Shown: one piece after another, positions 1 through 9,900 of the stretch
How positions within the stretch are numbered: the first letter of the stretch is position 1
How the letters are laid out: the number at the start of each line of letters is the position of its first letter
From: Podaxis mareebaensis
Lineage: Eukaryota; Basidiomycota; Agaricomycetes; Agaricales; Agaricaceae
NCBI GenBank assembly: GCA_018524725.1
Contig: JAEUWP010000091.1
Location: 62,001 to 126,000, forward strand
Direction: 5' to 3'
Length of the DNA stretch: 64,000 nucleotides
Notes under the pieces: model-generated
Told to the model about the DNA's origin: nothing
Database searches by the model: none
The model's input: only the letters and a program-made list of their open reading frames with translations
Translations under genes and position numbers: made by a program

Positions 1-1
1 C

Positions 2-655
2 ACGCCGGACTGCTCTCAAGTATACCGTATCACACCGTCGCCGCACGAATTCCAATGCCCTTCATGCTTCTCTGAAATCTGCACCGCGTGTCATCAGGAG
101 AGTCACATCGGAATGAGCTGTGCGGAGATGCGTGCTCACAAAGGTTCGGGGGAACGGGAACGTTTAACGGAGGCATGGGCGGCGTGTATCGATATCAAAC
201 AGTGTCCCTCTTGCCTGAACTGGGCCGAGAAATACGGAGGCTCCGATCATACAATATGCAGATGTGGGGTTTGCTTTTCTTGGAATCAGTTACCCCGCAT
301 TTCCGACTTACAACGCCAGAACCCTGCCCAGCTTGCACCTTTCCCTCGTCCTGCTGGCCAGGTTACTCGAAAAGGTTCTAATGCATTCGCATCACCACTA
401 CCCGCCGCAGCGGATCCGTGGGCAAGCCAAACGGAGCGGAGAAAACAGGAACGATCGGAGGAGGCTCACATGCAGCAAGACGCGGACGAAGTGGAGAGGC
501 AGCTCAGGGAGCTTTCCGAAGAACAAAGACGAAGAATAGAGTGTCAACTCGAGTTGGAGCGGCAGGCTCGCCTGCCTGTCACAGGGAGGGAGGAATATGA
601 CTCGGCACGGCGACGTGAAGCAGAAGAGAAAAAGGGTTGGTGCACGATCATGTAG
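2..655 (+). CDS. RBR-type (RING-IBR-RING2) protein 1, 3' part only, C-terminal CaaX box
   Basis: This is the 3' end of a gene cut by the window start; the frame is open from base 2. It begins in the IBR domain (TPDCSQVY, then CPSC, CTAC, H and C ligands) and runs through RING2 (CPSC at about 209) to a charged helical tail with QRRR and QLELERQAR. It ends GWCTIM, a predicted CaaX prenylation box. It is clearly paralogous to the two genes downstream. The residue aligned with the catalytic RING2 cysteine is serine (GGSDH). The last RING2 ligands have also decayed: the paralogue reads AHFCWVC where this reads GVCFSWN. This copy is therefore probably not a working E3 ligase. The family normally passes ubiquitin from E2 to the RING2 cysteine and then to substrate. 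That the 3' end was kept in frame to the CaaX box is observed; any remaining role is unknown. Confidence 0.8.
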   Translation, partial: TPDCSQVYRITPSPHEFQCPSCFSEICTACHQESHIGMSCAEMRAHKGSGERERLTEAWAACIDIKQCPSCLNWAEKYGGSDHTICRCGVCFSWNQLPRISDLQRQNPAQLAPFPRPAGQVTRKGSNAFASPLPAAADPWASQTERRKQERSEEAHMQQDADEVERQLRELSEEQRRRIECQLELERQARLPVTGREEYDSARRREAEEKKGWCTIM

Positions 656-924
656 GGGTTCGCAAGAATATCGTTGTATGTTTTGAGTATACCTGATGGA
701 CAACATCGCCTTACACCATTTAGTCACTCCTTTGGCTTAGTATATTCTCCAATTCGCTCGTTACATATCCACGTTCTCTTTGGACGTTTCGTCTATTTGT
801 ACACCTCAGTCTACGATACTGAGGTGAGATATGGCTCTACTTATGTTATTTACCGTGCATCACTCTCATTCTATGATATTGGTTTCACTTCCAAGACTGA
901 CCTTTCACTGGAATGTTTGCCCTG
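656..924. other. 3' flank of RBR gene 1
   Basis: No gene is seen. The first ~60 nt resemble the 3' flanks of RBR genes 2 (from 5322) and 3 (from 10568), including a shared stretch around 'tatacctgatg', so it belongs to the duplicated unit. Confidence 0.5.
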
Positions 925-1180
925 GTGCTTCGGAGTCCCTCCGAATTTGAATTGGCAGTAAGAGAGAAATGAAGCAAGGGTTTTATTCCTATCAGATAAT
1001 CCATGCAGAGAATCTGGTCATTTTCGTAGTTCGTCTCTTCAAGAACACTGATGGATGGTTTTGAACTTAGTTTCAGAGCAGCGCCGTATCAAAGATAAGA
1101 ACAGGTACCAACGCTCTTCCCTGTCCACCGAAGGTGTTTGATTTCTCATTATGTAATCCTTTACCAATGTGATCCTCGTC
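925..1180 (-). pseudogene. Decayed CDC43 (GGTase-I beta) fragment, exon 8 end to exon 9
   Basis: Read on the plus strand, this stretch aligns with 11563-11790 inside the intact CDC43 gene: both have matching runs for 'tctatcagat' and 'aatccatgc/gatccacgc', and both continue through intron 8 into the end of exon 8. Several indels and substitutions break the coding frame. It lies just downstream of RBR gene 1, as the full CDC43 lies downstream of RBR gene 3. It is best read as a remnant of a duplicated [RBR + CDC43 3' end] unit. Confidence 0.65.
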
Positions 1181-1577
1181 AACGAGGTGAAGTTGACATA
1201 CTTATGGGATATCACAGTGGTGGGCAATCCAGCGTCCTTCTTTCTGTTCTACAGTTTCTAAATGGCAGATATTTGGAAGGCCTCGCACAACAGTCTGGCT
1301 CATGTAGCCGCCCTCTAGAGGATTGAAAAGGTCACGGTAGCCGAAAGCTCTAACTTCAACACGTATCAGGCTGTTTTCGACCTTTATTGACACGATCTCG
1401 AAGGTCGTGATTCCGGCGTCTACTCTCAGACGCTGAACGGACTTTGGAAGCTGATCTAACGTCTTGCCGAATCAGCCTCCAGTCACACGCACTTGCTGGC
1501 TATGCTGTAAGATGTCGTAACTTCGGACACTTCCACCGCAGTCCTCATTCCTCCACGCAGTGGTTCGTGGAACAGCC
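1181..1577 (+). other. 5' flank of RBR gene 2, including a lost start codon
   Basis: No independent gene is seen. From about 1410 it aligns with 6800-6931 upstream of RBR gene 3, so it is the shared promoter and leader. At 1560 this copy reads GTG where gene 3 has its ATG at 6932 in a CCACCATGG context. Gene 2 must then start at the next in-frame ATG (1578), six codons later. Confidence 0.5.
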
Positions 1578-4500
1578 ATGAACAGTCCTCAAGAAGCCCA
1601 TGAGCTATATATACAAGGCAGTTGTCGATCTGGCACCAGGTGCAAATTCATTCATGAGGTCAAATCCAACCCGGTGTGCATGCATGTTTTTCGAATTGGG
1701 TTTTGCAGTAGCCTGACGGTCTTGAAGATATCCGATGCAGAGGACGATGAGAGTGAGAGTGATAGTGACGGAGAACTGGAACCGTCAAGCACACCGTGTG
1801 TTTTTTCCTCTCGAATATCAATAGGCTTGCGGTGGGCTAACTTGTCATTCAGTGCCCCAACAACATCCCGGACAGTTGCTACACCGCAAGTTGGTGACTC
1901 TCCAATCAGAACTATCCAGAGATCTACCAAGCCTTGCCGGATGTGGCAGGCCAAGAGTTGTAAATGGGGAGATAGATGCCTTTATCAGCATGAAATCAAG
2001 GTAAATTCAATTGTCCAACCCAACGTCCTCCCGTTCATTGGCGCCACACTACAGGTCATACCACCTTCAATCCGAGATGGAGCCAGTGCGTCCTCTGTCG
2101 ACTCAGGAAGTACTCAAACCTCAAATCTGAACTCCGCTCGTGTTACGAACAATGTCCAGTCCCCTACGACCGAGACTGGGAGTACTTCTGCCCCAGCAGG
2201 AAAAAAGAAGCGCCGGAGGAAAGGCAAGCAGAAAACTGGATCTTCCGCACCCCTCCTTACGCAAAGAACCGTAGCCTCAAATGGAGTTCAAGCATACACA
2301 GAACTACTTCGCCGTGTCAAGGAGGAGGCCGATGCTGCTCGTTCGGCAAAGGAACGAGAAACAGCCACGCGCAAAGAACCAGAGGAGGCTGCTCGTGTAA
2401 TAAGGGAGCAAGAAGAGGCCGCTCGCTTGGCAAGGGAACGAGAAGATGCTGTCCGAAAAGAGCGGGAAGAGGTAGCACGTCTAGCCAGGGACCGGGCAGC
2501 GGCTGCCCGTCGTGAGAGAGAGTCGCAGTTAGCCAGGGAGAGGGAACAGAAGGAGAGGGAGAAGATTGCCCGACGCCAGAAACAAGAGCAAGTATGGGCC
2601 GAAGAAGCGACCATGACTATCCAGGAGGTTGTTCTCAATTGCTTCGTTAGGTTCGGGGCTGGACTGGCAATTCAACGCGTTATCTGTGGATTCGAGGCAT
2701 CTAAAATCCTGATCAAGAATATTCCCAGAAACGCGAAGAAATCCGAAATCATCGCGCTCTTTACTCAACGAGGAATTGATGAGCAAGACCTTATAGTTCT
2801 GAAGATGGAGTCTGGCCGTCAACAAGCAACTGTCTTGGGCAAAGCGGTAGATATGGAGGCTGCTGTTTCCGGTCAGGATAGCATGGAGCTCCATGGCAGA
2901 AACCTCGAGTTCGACGTCCATGAAGGAATTTCCGCGGGTCGCACGATGGGACCTTTAACTCGCAATTCACACTTTCTCACTATCTCCTGGCGTGCACCAC
3001 CCCTCACGATGGTAGCTCGTTATCCCCGACTCAGCACTTGGGAGGTATCGCAGAAGGCGAGGGTCCTTGATGGTCAGCTCTTGAATGGTCAGCGGATTAG
3101 AGCGGGATATGAAGACGGTCATGCAACTTATGTTTCCGGTGGAAGTTATGTTCCGCCTAATCAAACGGTTAAGATTTCTGGAATACCAGCTGGAACTACT
3201 GTTGCAGAGGTCCGGGCTTTTGCTGGTACTCAGAACATTGAACCCGCTTTTGATGCTTCGACATATACGTCGGATGAAGTTTTCACCATCCTAAACGCTC
3301 AGCTTCGCAGTCTACCCAATTCCACCCTCCGTATTTTTACCCTCGAGAACACTCGACGGGCCAATTCCGCCTCCGCCAAAGCTACCTTTGCGTCTTGGGA
3401 GGGAGCGAAGTCGGCGTACGAGGCTCTGAACGGGAAGGTCCTTGGCCGCAACTTCCCGCCTTTGCAACTTCTGTCCGATCCATACAGTTTCATTCTCACT
3501 CTCGACGAAAATCAGTACATCGCACAAAAGACTCAATGGACCAAGTTGTGCAGCGGAAAGGATAAGGAAACTACCATCCACATAAAAACCGTCGATCGAC
3601 CCAGGGACGGACACAAGGTCGTTCAAGTTACCTTATCTTGCCACAACAAGAAGGTGGTGGGTGGCCTGAAGGTTCGCATTGAGTGTTTGGCTACAGGCCA
3701 AAAACTCGATAACACCTACTGGCACCCCATATTCAAATCTGCCAAAGGCCAAGAATTCCTTGACGATCTATATTCCACCACTGGGGCTTATGTTCGTGCT
3801 GACCAGAAGCGTAACTGTGTTGTGATATTTGGGAAGATCGAAGCGATAGAACCCGCTAAGGTCCTCATCCGTGAAGAAGTCGAACGTCTCTCAATGGAGC
3901 AGTGGACTATTCCGCTTGATCGCCGGGCATTGGATTTCTTCATGCGAGAGGGGCTGGCAAAGATGAAAGGGCTTCTAGGAGAGGAGAACGTCGCGCTCGA
4001 TACTCAGGCTTGTCAGATTGTGCTACATGGGGTGGATCCCGAAGAAGCTAGGCACCACTTCAGACACCTTATGGACACGTTCGAAGATCATGACACTGCG
4101 CCGATCACCCCCTCCCATAATATATTGTGCCCAATTTGCCACGATACCATCTCGCTACCAATCGAGATCGGTTGCAAGCATATATACTGTCTATCTTGCC
4201 TTCGTCACTACATCCTTTCGGCTCTCAACGACCACAACTTCCCATTGAAATGTGTGGGTAGCGATGCAACTTGTAACCAACCCCTCTCACTTCCTCTAAT
4301 CAAGCGCTTTTTACCTCCCCATCGTTTCGAGCGGTTGATGGAAGCCGCACTCGTCTCCTACATCCTCAAAAATCCCAATACATTCAGGTACTGCAGCGCA
4401 CCGGACTGCTCCCAAGTGTATCGTGTCACGTCTTTGCCACAAGAGTTCCAATGTCCTTCGTGCTTCTCCGAAATCTGCACTGCGTGTCATCATGAGAGCC

Positions 4501-5321
4501 ACGCTGGCATGACTTGTGAGGAGATGAGGGTTCACAAGGATCCGAGAGAACAGGAGCGTTTATTGGAAGACTGGGCGGCAGCTAATGGCGTCAGGCGATG
4601 CCCCTCTTGTAGTAGTTGGATCGAGAAAACTGAAGGTTCCGATCATATGTGGTGTAACTGCGGTGCTCATTTTTGTTGGGTCTGTATGGGGGTCTTCACC
4701 GCGAGCCGTATTTATCTCCACATGTCTGAAGCCCATGGTGGATACTACACAGACCCAAGGGCAAAAAGTAACCAAGAAAACCACTTGCAACATCGGGATC
4801 GCGTTCTAGGCAATAAAGAACTGGGTGGACGGACGACCATCGCAGAACAAATGGCAACGCCTCGCAGCATCAGGCTATTACGCACGAATCGTGCGGAGCC
4901 TACTTCTTCCTCCAGTCCTGTCACTCAAGCTGTTCCTAGAGCTCATCGTTCACTTGTTCGACTCGTTGTAGCGGATCCACAGGTAGACCAAGCAGAACGG
5001 AGAAGACAGGAGCAATTGGAGAAGGCCCGGGGGCGGCGGGAGGCGGAGGAAGCGGAAAGGCAGCGCAGGGAACTTGCTGCCGAAGAACAAAGACGAAGAA
5101 TGGAACACCAACTCGAGTTGGAGCGACAGGCTCGCAGGCGACGGGAAGCCGAGGAAGCAGAGAGGCAGTGCAGAGAACTTGTTGCTGAAGAACAAAGACG
5201 GAGAATGGAACACCAACTCGAGTTGGAGCGACGGGCTCGCTTGCGTGTCATTGGGAAAGTGGAATATGAAACCCGTCAGTGCGAAGCAGAGGAGGAAAAG
5301 GGTTGGTGCACGGTCATGTAG
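1578..5321 (+). CDS. RBR-type protein 2: CCCH zinc fingers, RRM-like, KH-like, RBR, CaaX
   Basis: Predicted as 4 exons (1578-1675, 1712-1795, 1853-2000, 2055-5321), about 1198 aa. All three introns (36, 57, 54 nt) are multiples of three, so the unspliced frame is also open. Domain order: a CCCH-like finger whose first ligand is His (HELYIQGS then C-x5-C-x3-H); a canonical C-x7-C-x5-C-x3-H finger (CRMWQAKSC...H) near 1937-1991; a long Arg/Glu/Ala coiled coil (2290-2600); two RRM-like folds (ILIKNIP; VKISGIP); a KH-like region; RING1 (CPIC...GCKHIYC); IBR; RING2 (CPSC...CWVC); a second coiled coil; and terminal CTVM. RING2 spacing is C-x2-C-x9-S-x4-C, so Ser (TCC) stands where HHARI and parkin have the thioester Cys. 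The CCCH and RNA-binding-like domains suggest an RNA link; CTVM suggests membrane anchoring. Both are inferences. Confidence 0.85.
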   Translation: MNSPQEAHELYIQGSCRSGTRCKFIHEVKSNPVCMHVFRIGFCSSLTVLKISDAEDDESESDSDGELEPSSTPCVFSSRISIGLRWANLSFSAPTTSRTVATPQVGDSPIRTIQRSTKPCRMWQAKSCKWGDRCLYQHEIKVNSIVQPNVLPFIGATLQVIPPSIRDGASASSVDSGSTQTSNLNSARVTNNVQSPTTETGSTSAPAGKKKRRRKGKQKTGSSAPLLTQRTVASNGVQAYTELLRRVKEEADAARSAKERETATRKEPEEAARVIREQEEAARLAREREDAVRKEREEVARLARDRAAAARRERESQLAREREQKEREKIARRQKQEQVWAEEATMTIQEVVLNCFVRFGAGLAIQRVICGFEASKILIKNIPRNAKKSEIIALFTQRGIDEQDLIVLKMESGRQQATVLGKAVDMEAAVSGQDSMELHGRNLEFDVHEGISAGRTMGPLTRNSHFLTISWRAPPLTMVARYPRLSTWEVSQKARVLDGQLLNGQRIRAGYEDGHATYVSGGSYVPPNQTVKISGIPAGTTVAEVRAFAGTQNIEPAFDASTYTSDEVFTILNAQLRSLPNSTLRIFTLENTRRANSASAKATFASWEGAKSAYEALNGKVLGRNFPPLQLLSDPYSFILTLDENQYIAQKTQWTKLCSGKDKETTIHIKTVDRPRDGHKVVQVTLSCHNKKVVGGLKVRIECLATGQKLDNTYWHPIFKSAKGQEFLDDLYSTTGAYVRADQKRNCVVIFGKIEAIEPAKVLIREEVERLSMEQWTIPLDRRALDFFMREGLAKMKGLLGEENVALDTQACQIVLHGVDPEEARHHFRHLMDTFEDHDTAPITPSHNILCPICHDTISLPIEIGCKHIYCLSCLRHYILSALNDHNFPLKCVGSDATCNQPLSLPLIKRFLPPHRFERLMEAALVSYILKNPNTFRYCSAPDCSQVYRVTSLPQEFQCPSCFSEICTACHHESHAGMTCEEMRVHKDPREQERLLEDWAAANGVRRCPSCSSWIEKTEGSDHMWCNCGAHFCWVCMGVFTASRIYLHMSEAHGGYYTDPRAKSNQENHLQHRDRVLGNKELGGRTTIAEQMATPRSIRLLRTNRAEPTSSSSPVTQAVPRAHRSLVRLVVADPQVDQAERRRQEQLEKARGRREAEEAERQRRELAAEEQRRRMEHQLELERQARRRREAEEAERQCRELVAEEQRRRMEHQLELERRARLRVIGKVEYETRQCEAEEEKGWCTVM
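5037..5246 (+). repeat. Tandem 105-bp (35-aa) coiled-coil duplication in RBR gene 2
   Basis: Two head-to-tail units start at 5037 and 5142. Each encodes REAEEAERQ..., EEQRRRMEHQ and LELER. They differ by a few substitutions and keep the frame. RBR gene 1 has a single copy. The result is a longer charged helix just before the CaaX tail. Confidence 0.85.
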
Positions 5322-6179
5322 GGCCCGCAAGAACATCGTCAGTGAGTGTTTTGAAATATACCTGATGCATGACGGACGTTACCTACCCCTGTATTTAGTA
5401 TGTTTCCAGCTTGTTCGCCACGTTGCCTCATTCTCTCTGGCACATTTCGTCTCTTTGTACGCCTTAGCTTAAGATAGCGAATGAGGTTTGACCCTACCTA
5501 TGTTATCACATTGTATGTACCACTTCCCAGTATATATTTTGTTTCATCCTATGTCTGTATATTCGTGTTAACTGCATTTTAGTCTCATTCTATGATACCG
5601 ACGATTTGGTTTCACTCTGCAGCCCTACTGTTCGATTCAGCATCACGTTGAAAGAACCTTCCTAATAATTCTGTTTGAAGCGTCGCACTTGCGCGAACAC
5701 TGCATTTCTTCAGTTAATTGGTATGTTGTCGTCGAGAGTAATTAGGGCCAGCTTAGTTTCCCGATGCTGTGGCAGTAGCGTTCGTGGCCATAGCTTAAGT
5801 TCGTCCAGTCGGTGCACTAGTTTGCAGCCTTTGATCTTAGACCCGCTAGCGAGTGAAGATACCAGAGGCCCCGTCACAGAACACCCTACAGTCAAGAGAC
5901 CAGGAGGCTCGTCAACAAACCTAGAGGACGGACCACAGCCCTTCTCAGTACGTCTTCCCCAGCGTCAGCGCTTTCCTCTGCGCGCTTTCCGCACGCGGCC
6001 TTACCACCACGAACGTATTCCTAAAGCTTGAAGCTGAGTATCGAGGGCTAACAGTCAGTCACCCTGTCGCGAAAAGGTACTGGTCTATTTCCTGGTCCCA
6101 ACCTTGCGCGCAGGCACACCTGAATGTGGGATTTGGTTGATCATAGGCCGCGGACGAAGTTTTGAGAACCATCCCTGGT
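5322..6179. other. 3' flank of RBR gene 2
   Basis: No convincing gene is seen. Parts around 5640-5730 align with 10855-10930 downstream of RBR gene 3, so this is duplicated 3' flanking sequence. A 118-codon plus-strand ORF (5675-6031) shows no recognisable domain and is probably chance. Confidence 0.45.
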
Positions 6180-6630
6180 TTCGAGTGAAATGGCGCTCGT
6201 ACGTCACGGGCTTCAATCATCAGAGGATACAACAGAATTAATACTAAGTCTCAGAGACAAAGTATGATACAATCACCGGGCCTCGCACGGACTGACAAAC
6301 TTGATTAGTCGTCAAAGAGACGCGCCAAAGGTGCCCACAAGGCCGAACCAAAGGTCGAGAACTCTGAAGACGGTGGGGTTTCACGTCTACTGTCCCTTCC
6401 CGGAAATATACTTCTTCGCCCACTCTGCAGTCTCAACCCGTGCATTAAGCAAAGGGTCCAGCGCTGGGAATTTCCATGACTCTGGTTTTTCTTCATCCGA
6501 CAACGGTGAAGGTGGATACATGCATAATGCCGCGATCGAAAGATGCATTTGGTACGGTATAACCAGCAACCGATTAATTCCTCGGCCTGGGATGATGTGA
6601 GTAATTCTTTCTTCACACTCTTTCATTATT
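6180..6630 (-). pseudogene. CDC43 terminal-exon fragment between RBR genes 2 and 3
   Basis: On the minus strand this reads LSIAALCMYPP, SDEEKPESW and ARVETAEWAK, almost identical to the last exon of the intact CDC43 (11309-11487). The 3' flank (plus-strand 6180-6380) also matches 11100-11300. No upstream CDC43 exon precedes it, and the zinc-ligand His of the real gene (YHTYLS) is replaced (YQMHLS). It is a truncated duplicate with no route to a complete enzyme. Confidence 0.85.
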
Positions 6631-6931
6631 GTTTTCTCCTTTATTCTTTGCTTGTCCCTGGTCGAGACGAAAGATGACTGTTATTCCGGCAGTTGCGATC
6701 TAGAGGAACAAGAAAGCCACTGACAGCCGAAATCATCCACTTCAGTGAGCGTCAAATCCGTCGTACGTAAATGTTGTTGACGTTAATTCCCAAGGTCCTT
6801 GCTCTAGCGTCTATGCGCAGACGCCTATTAGAAGTCGAATCAAACTTCAGCCTCATGCACATGTTGGGTGCGCTGTAAACAGCTATAGCCTCGTGCACCT
6901 CCCCAACTGCGGTCCTCACTCTTCTACCACC
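6631..6931 (+). other. 5' flank of RBR gene 3
   Basis: No gene is seen. The region from about 6800 aligns with the leader of RBR gene 2 (1410-1560), ending in the CCACCATGG start context at 6932. Confidence 0.45.
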
Positions 6932-9900
6932 ATGGTTCTTGGAATATCCGAGGATGACTATCATGATGTCCGCAGGCTAAATTTACAAGACAGCCGTCGA
7001 TCTGGTACCAACTACAAATTCCTTGATCAGGTCAGACTCAACCAGGTGTGCATGCAGATTTTTTCCAATTTGCGCCTTGGATTAGGCTGACGACCTCGAC
7101 TCGAAAGGCATTCGGTGCAAAGGACAACCAGAAGGAAAATAGCACCAACAAAGAGCCGGAACTCCTCAAGCCGCTGATCATACCGTGCGCCTCCTCCTCC
7201 TGAGTATCAACCCCTTGGTGACTGACCGTCATTTAGCGCCTCAGTAGTACCCCAAGCAAATGTCACGCCGCGACTTGGTGACTCTCCAGTCAAAACTATC
7301 CAAAGATCCACCGAGTGTCGCCAGATGTGGCAATCCAAGAGCTGTGCATGGGGAAATGAACGCTCTTTCCGGCATGAAGTTAAGGTAATTTCGATTGCCC
7401 AAGACAACATTGATTCGTTCATTAACACATTACAGGCCATATCTTCACCCCCAGCCCGGCGCAGAGATAATGTGTCCTCAACTGACTCAGGAACTGCTGA
7501 GCCCCCAAATCCTGTCCATGCGACGAGCTATATCCAGATAGTCGCGTCTCCCACTCCCTTCACTCCAGGTACAACCGCAACCTTGAATCAAGTTCGAAAG
7601 CGTATGAAGCTACTTCGCCATGCCAAATACCAGGTCAATGCTGCTCGCCTGGCAGGCGGACAGGAAGAAGCTGCTCACAATGAACAAGAAGAGGCTGTCT
7701 GCCGTGAGAGACAACTGCAGCTGGCCAGGGAGAGGGAACTGGAGAAGAGAAAGAAGATAGCCCAACGTCGAAAACAGAGACAGGAATTGGCAGAGGAGGC
7801 GGCCGTGACCATCCAACAAGTCATTCTTGGTTGCTTCGTTAGGTTCGGGGCTGGGTTGGCAATCCAATGTGTCGTGTGTGGATTCGAAACATCAAAGGTC
7901 TTGATCAAGAACATCCCCAAGAATGCGAATGAATGCGAGATTGTGGAGCTCTTTACCCAACAAGGAGTCAACGAGCAGGACTTCATAGTTCTGGAAGTGG
8001 AGTCCAGCTGCCAACAAGCAACTGTCTTAGGCAAAGCGACAGATATGGAGGCTGTTGGTCTTAAATTGAATGGCATGGAATTCTGTGGTAGAACCCTCGA
8101 GTCCGTGGTCTGCGAGCAGCCTTCCGTAGGCCAAACGATAGGTTCTTCGGTTCGCCACTTGCATCACCTCACTATTTCCTGGTGTACACGACTCCTAACA
8201 ATGGTGGCTCGTTTTCCCTATCTCGATGCTTGGGAAGTATCACAAAGAGCGAGGGTCCTCGATGGTCAGCTTTGGAATGGTCAACGGATTAGAGCGGAAT
8301 GTGAGGAGGACCGTGGACTTCTTGTTTCTGGTGATGATTATATTCCGCCGAGTCAGAAAGTCAGGATCTCTAGAATACCATTTGGAACTACTGTGGCGGA
8401 GATCCAGACCTTGGCTGGTACTCAGAATATTGAACCTCATGTCAATGCCTCAACATATACGTCGAATGAAATTTTCACCGTACTAAATGTTCATCTCCGC
8501 GGTTCGCCCAACCCCACCCTTCGCACCCTCACCCTCGAAAATTCTCCACGAGCCCATTCTGCCTCCGCCAAAGCTACCTTTACGTCTTGGGAAGGGGTAA
8601 AGTCAGCATATGACGATCTGAGCGACAGGGTCTTTGGTCACGGCTTTCCGCCTTTGCAACTCCTCCTGTCCGATTCGTACGGCTTTGTTCTGGTCCTTGA
8701 TGAAAAGCAATACATTGCTCAAAAGACCCAATGGACAGAGCTATGTTGCGGAAAGGATAGGCAAATCACTATCCAGACGACAGCCGTCGATGGAGCCTAC
8801 GGACGAAAGGCTATTGTTACCTTATCTGGTCATGACAAGAAGGTGGTAGACGCCCTGAAGGTTCGCATTGAAAGTATGACTGCGGGTCAGAGGCTCGACG
8901 GCACCTTCTGGCATCCCACATTCAAGTCTGCCGAGGGTCAGGAATTCCTTGACGGTCTATACTCCACTACTGGCGCTTATGTTCACGCTGACCAGAAGTG
9001 TAACTGCGTTGTAATATCTGGAAAGGCTGAAGCCATAGAAGCCGCTAAGGTCCTCCTCCGTGAAGAAGTCGAACGCCTCTCAGCGGAGCACTGGAACATT
9101 CCGCTCGAGCGCCGAGCATTGGATTTCTTCGTGCGAGAGGGGCTGGCAAGGATGAAGGGGCTTCTTGGAGAGGAGAATGTCGCGCTCGACACAGAGGCTT
9201 GTCAGATTCTGCTCCACGGAGTGGATCCCGAAGAAGCTAGGCATCACTTCAGGCACCTCATGGATACATTCGAAGATCATGACACTGTGGCGACCACCCT
9301 TTCCCGTGATACTTTGTGCCCAGTCTGCCATAACACCATCTCACAACCGATCTCGATCGGTTGCAAGCATATATGCTGTCTATCTTGCCTGCATCACTAT
9401 ATCCTTTCGGCTCTCAACGACTACGACTTCCCATTGAAATGCGTGGGTAGCGATGCTACTTGCAATCGGCCCCTGTCGCTACCTCTGATCAAGCAGTTTT
9501 TACCTCCCCATCGTTTCGAGCAATTGATGGAAGCCGCGCTCACCTCTTATATCTCCAAAAATCCCAAGACATTCAGGTACTGCAGTACACCAGACTGCTC
9601 CCAGGTGTATCGTGTCACACCCTTGCCACATGAGTTCCAGTGTCCTTCATGCTTCTCCCAGGTCTGTACCGCATGCCATCATGAGGGCCATGCCGGGACC
9701 TGTGCGGAGATGCAGGTTTACAAGGGTCCGAGAGAGCAGGAACGTCTACTAGGGGCCTGCCCGACGGCTAACGGCGTTAAGAGGTGCCCCTTCTGTTGCA
9801 GCTGGGTCGAGGAGAATGGAGGTTCCGGTTATATGACGTGCAAATGCGGGGTCCACTGCTCTTGTAGGATCTGTATGAGGATCCTCGCTGCGGACACTCA

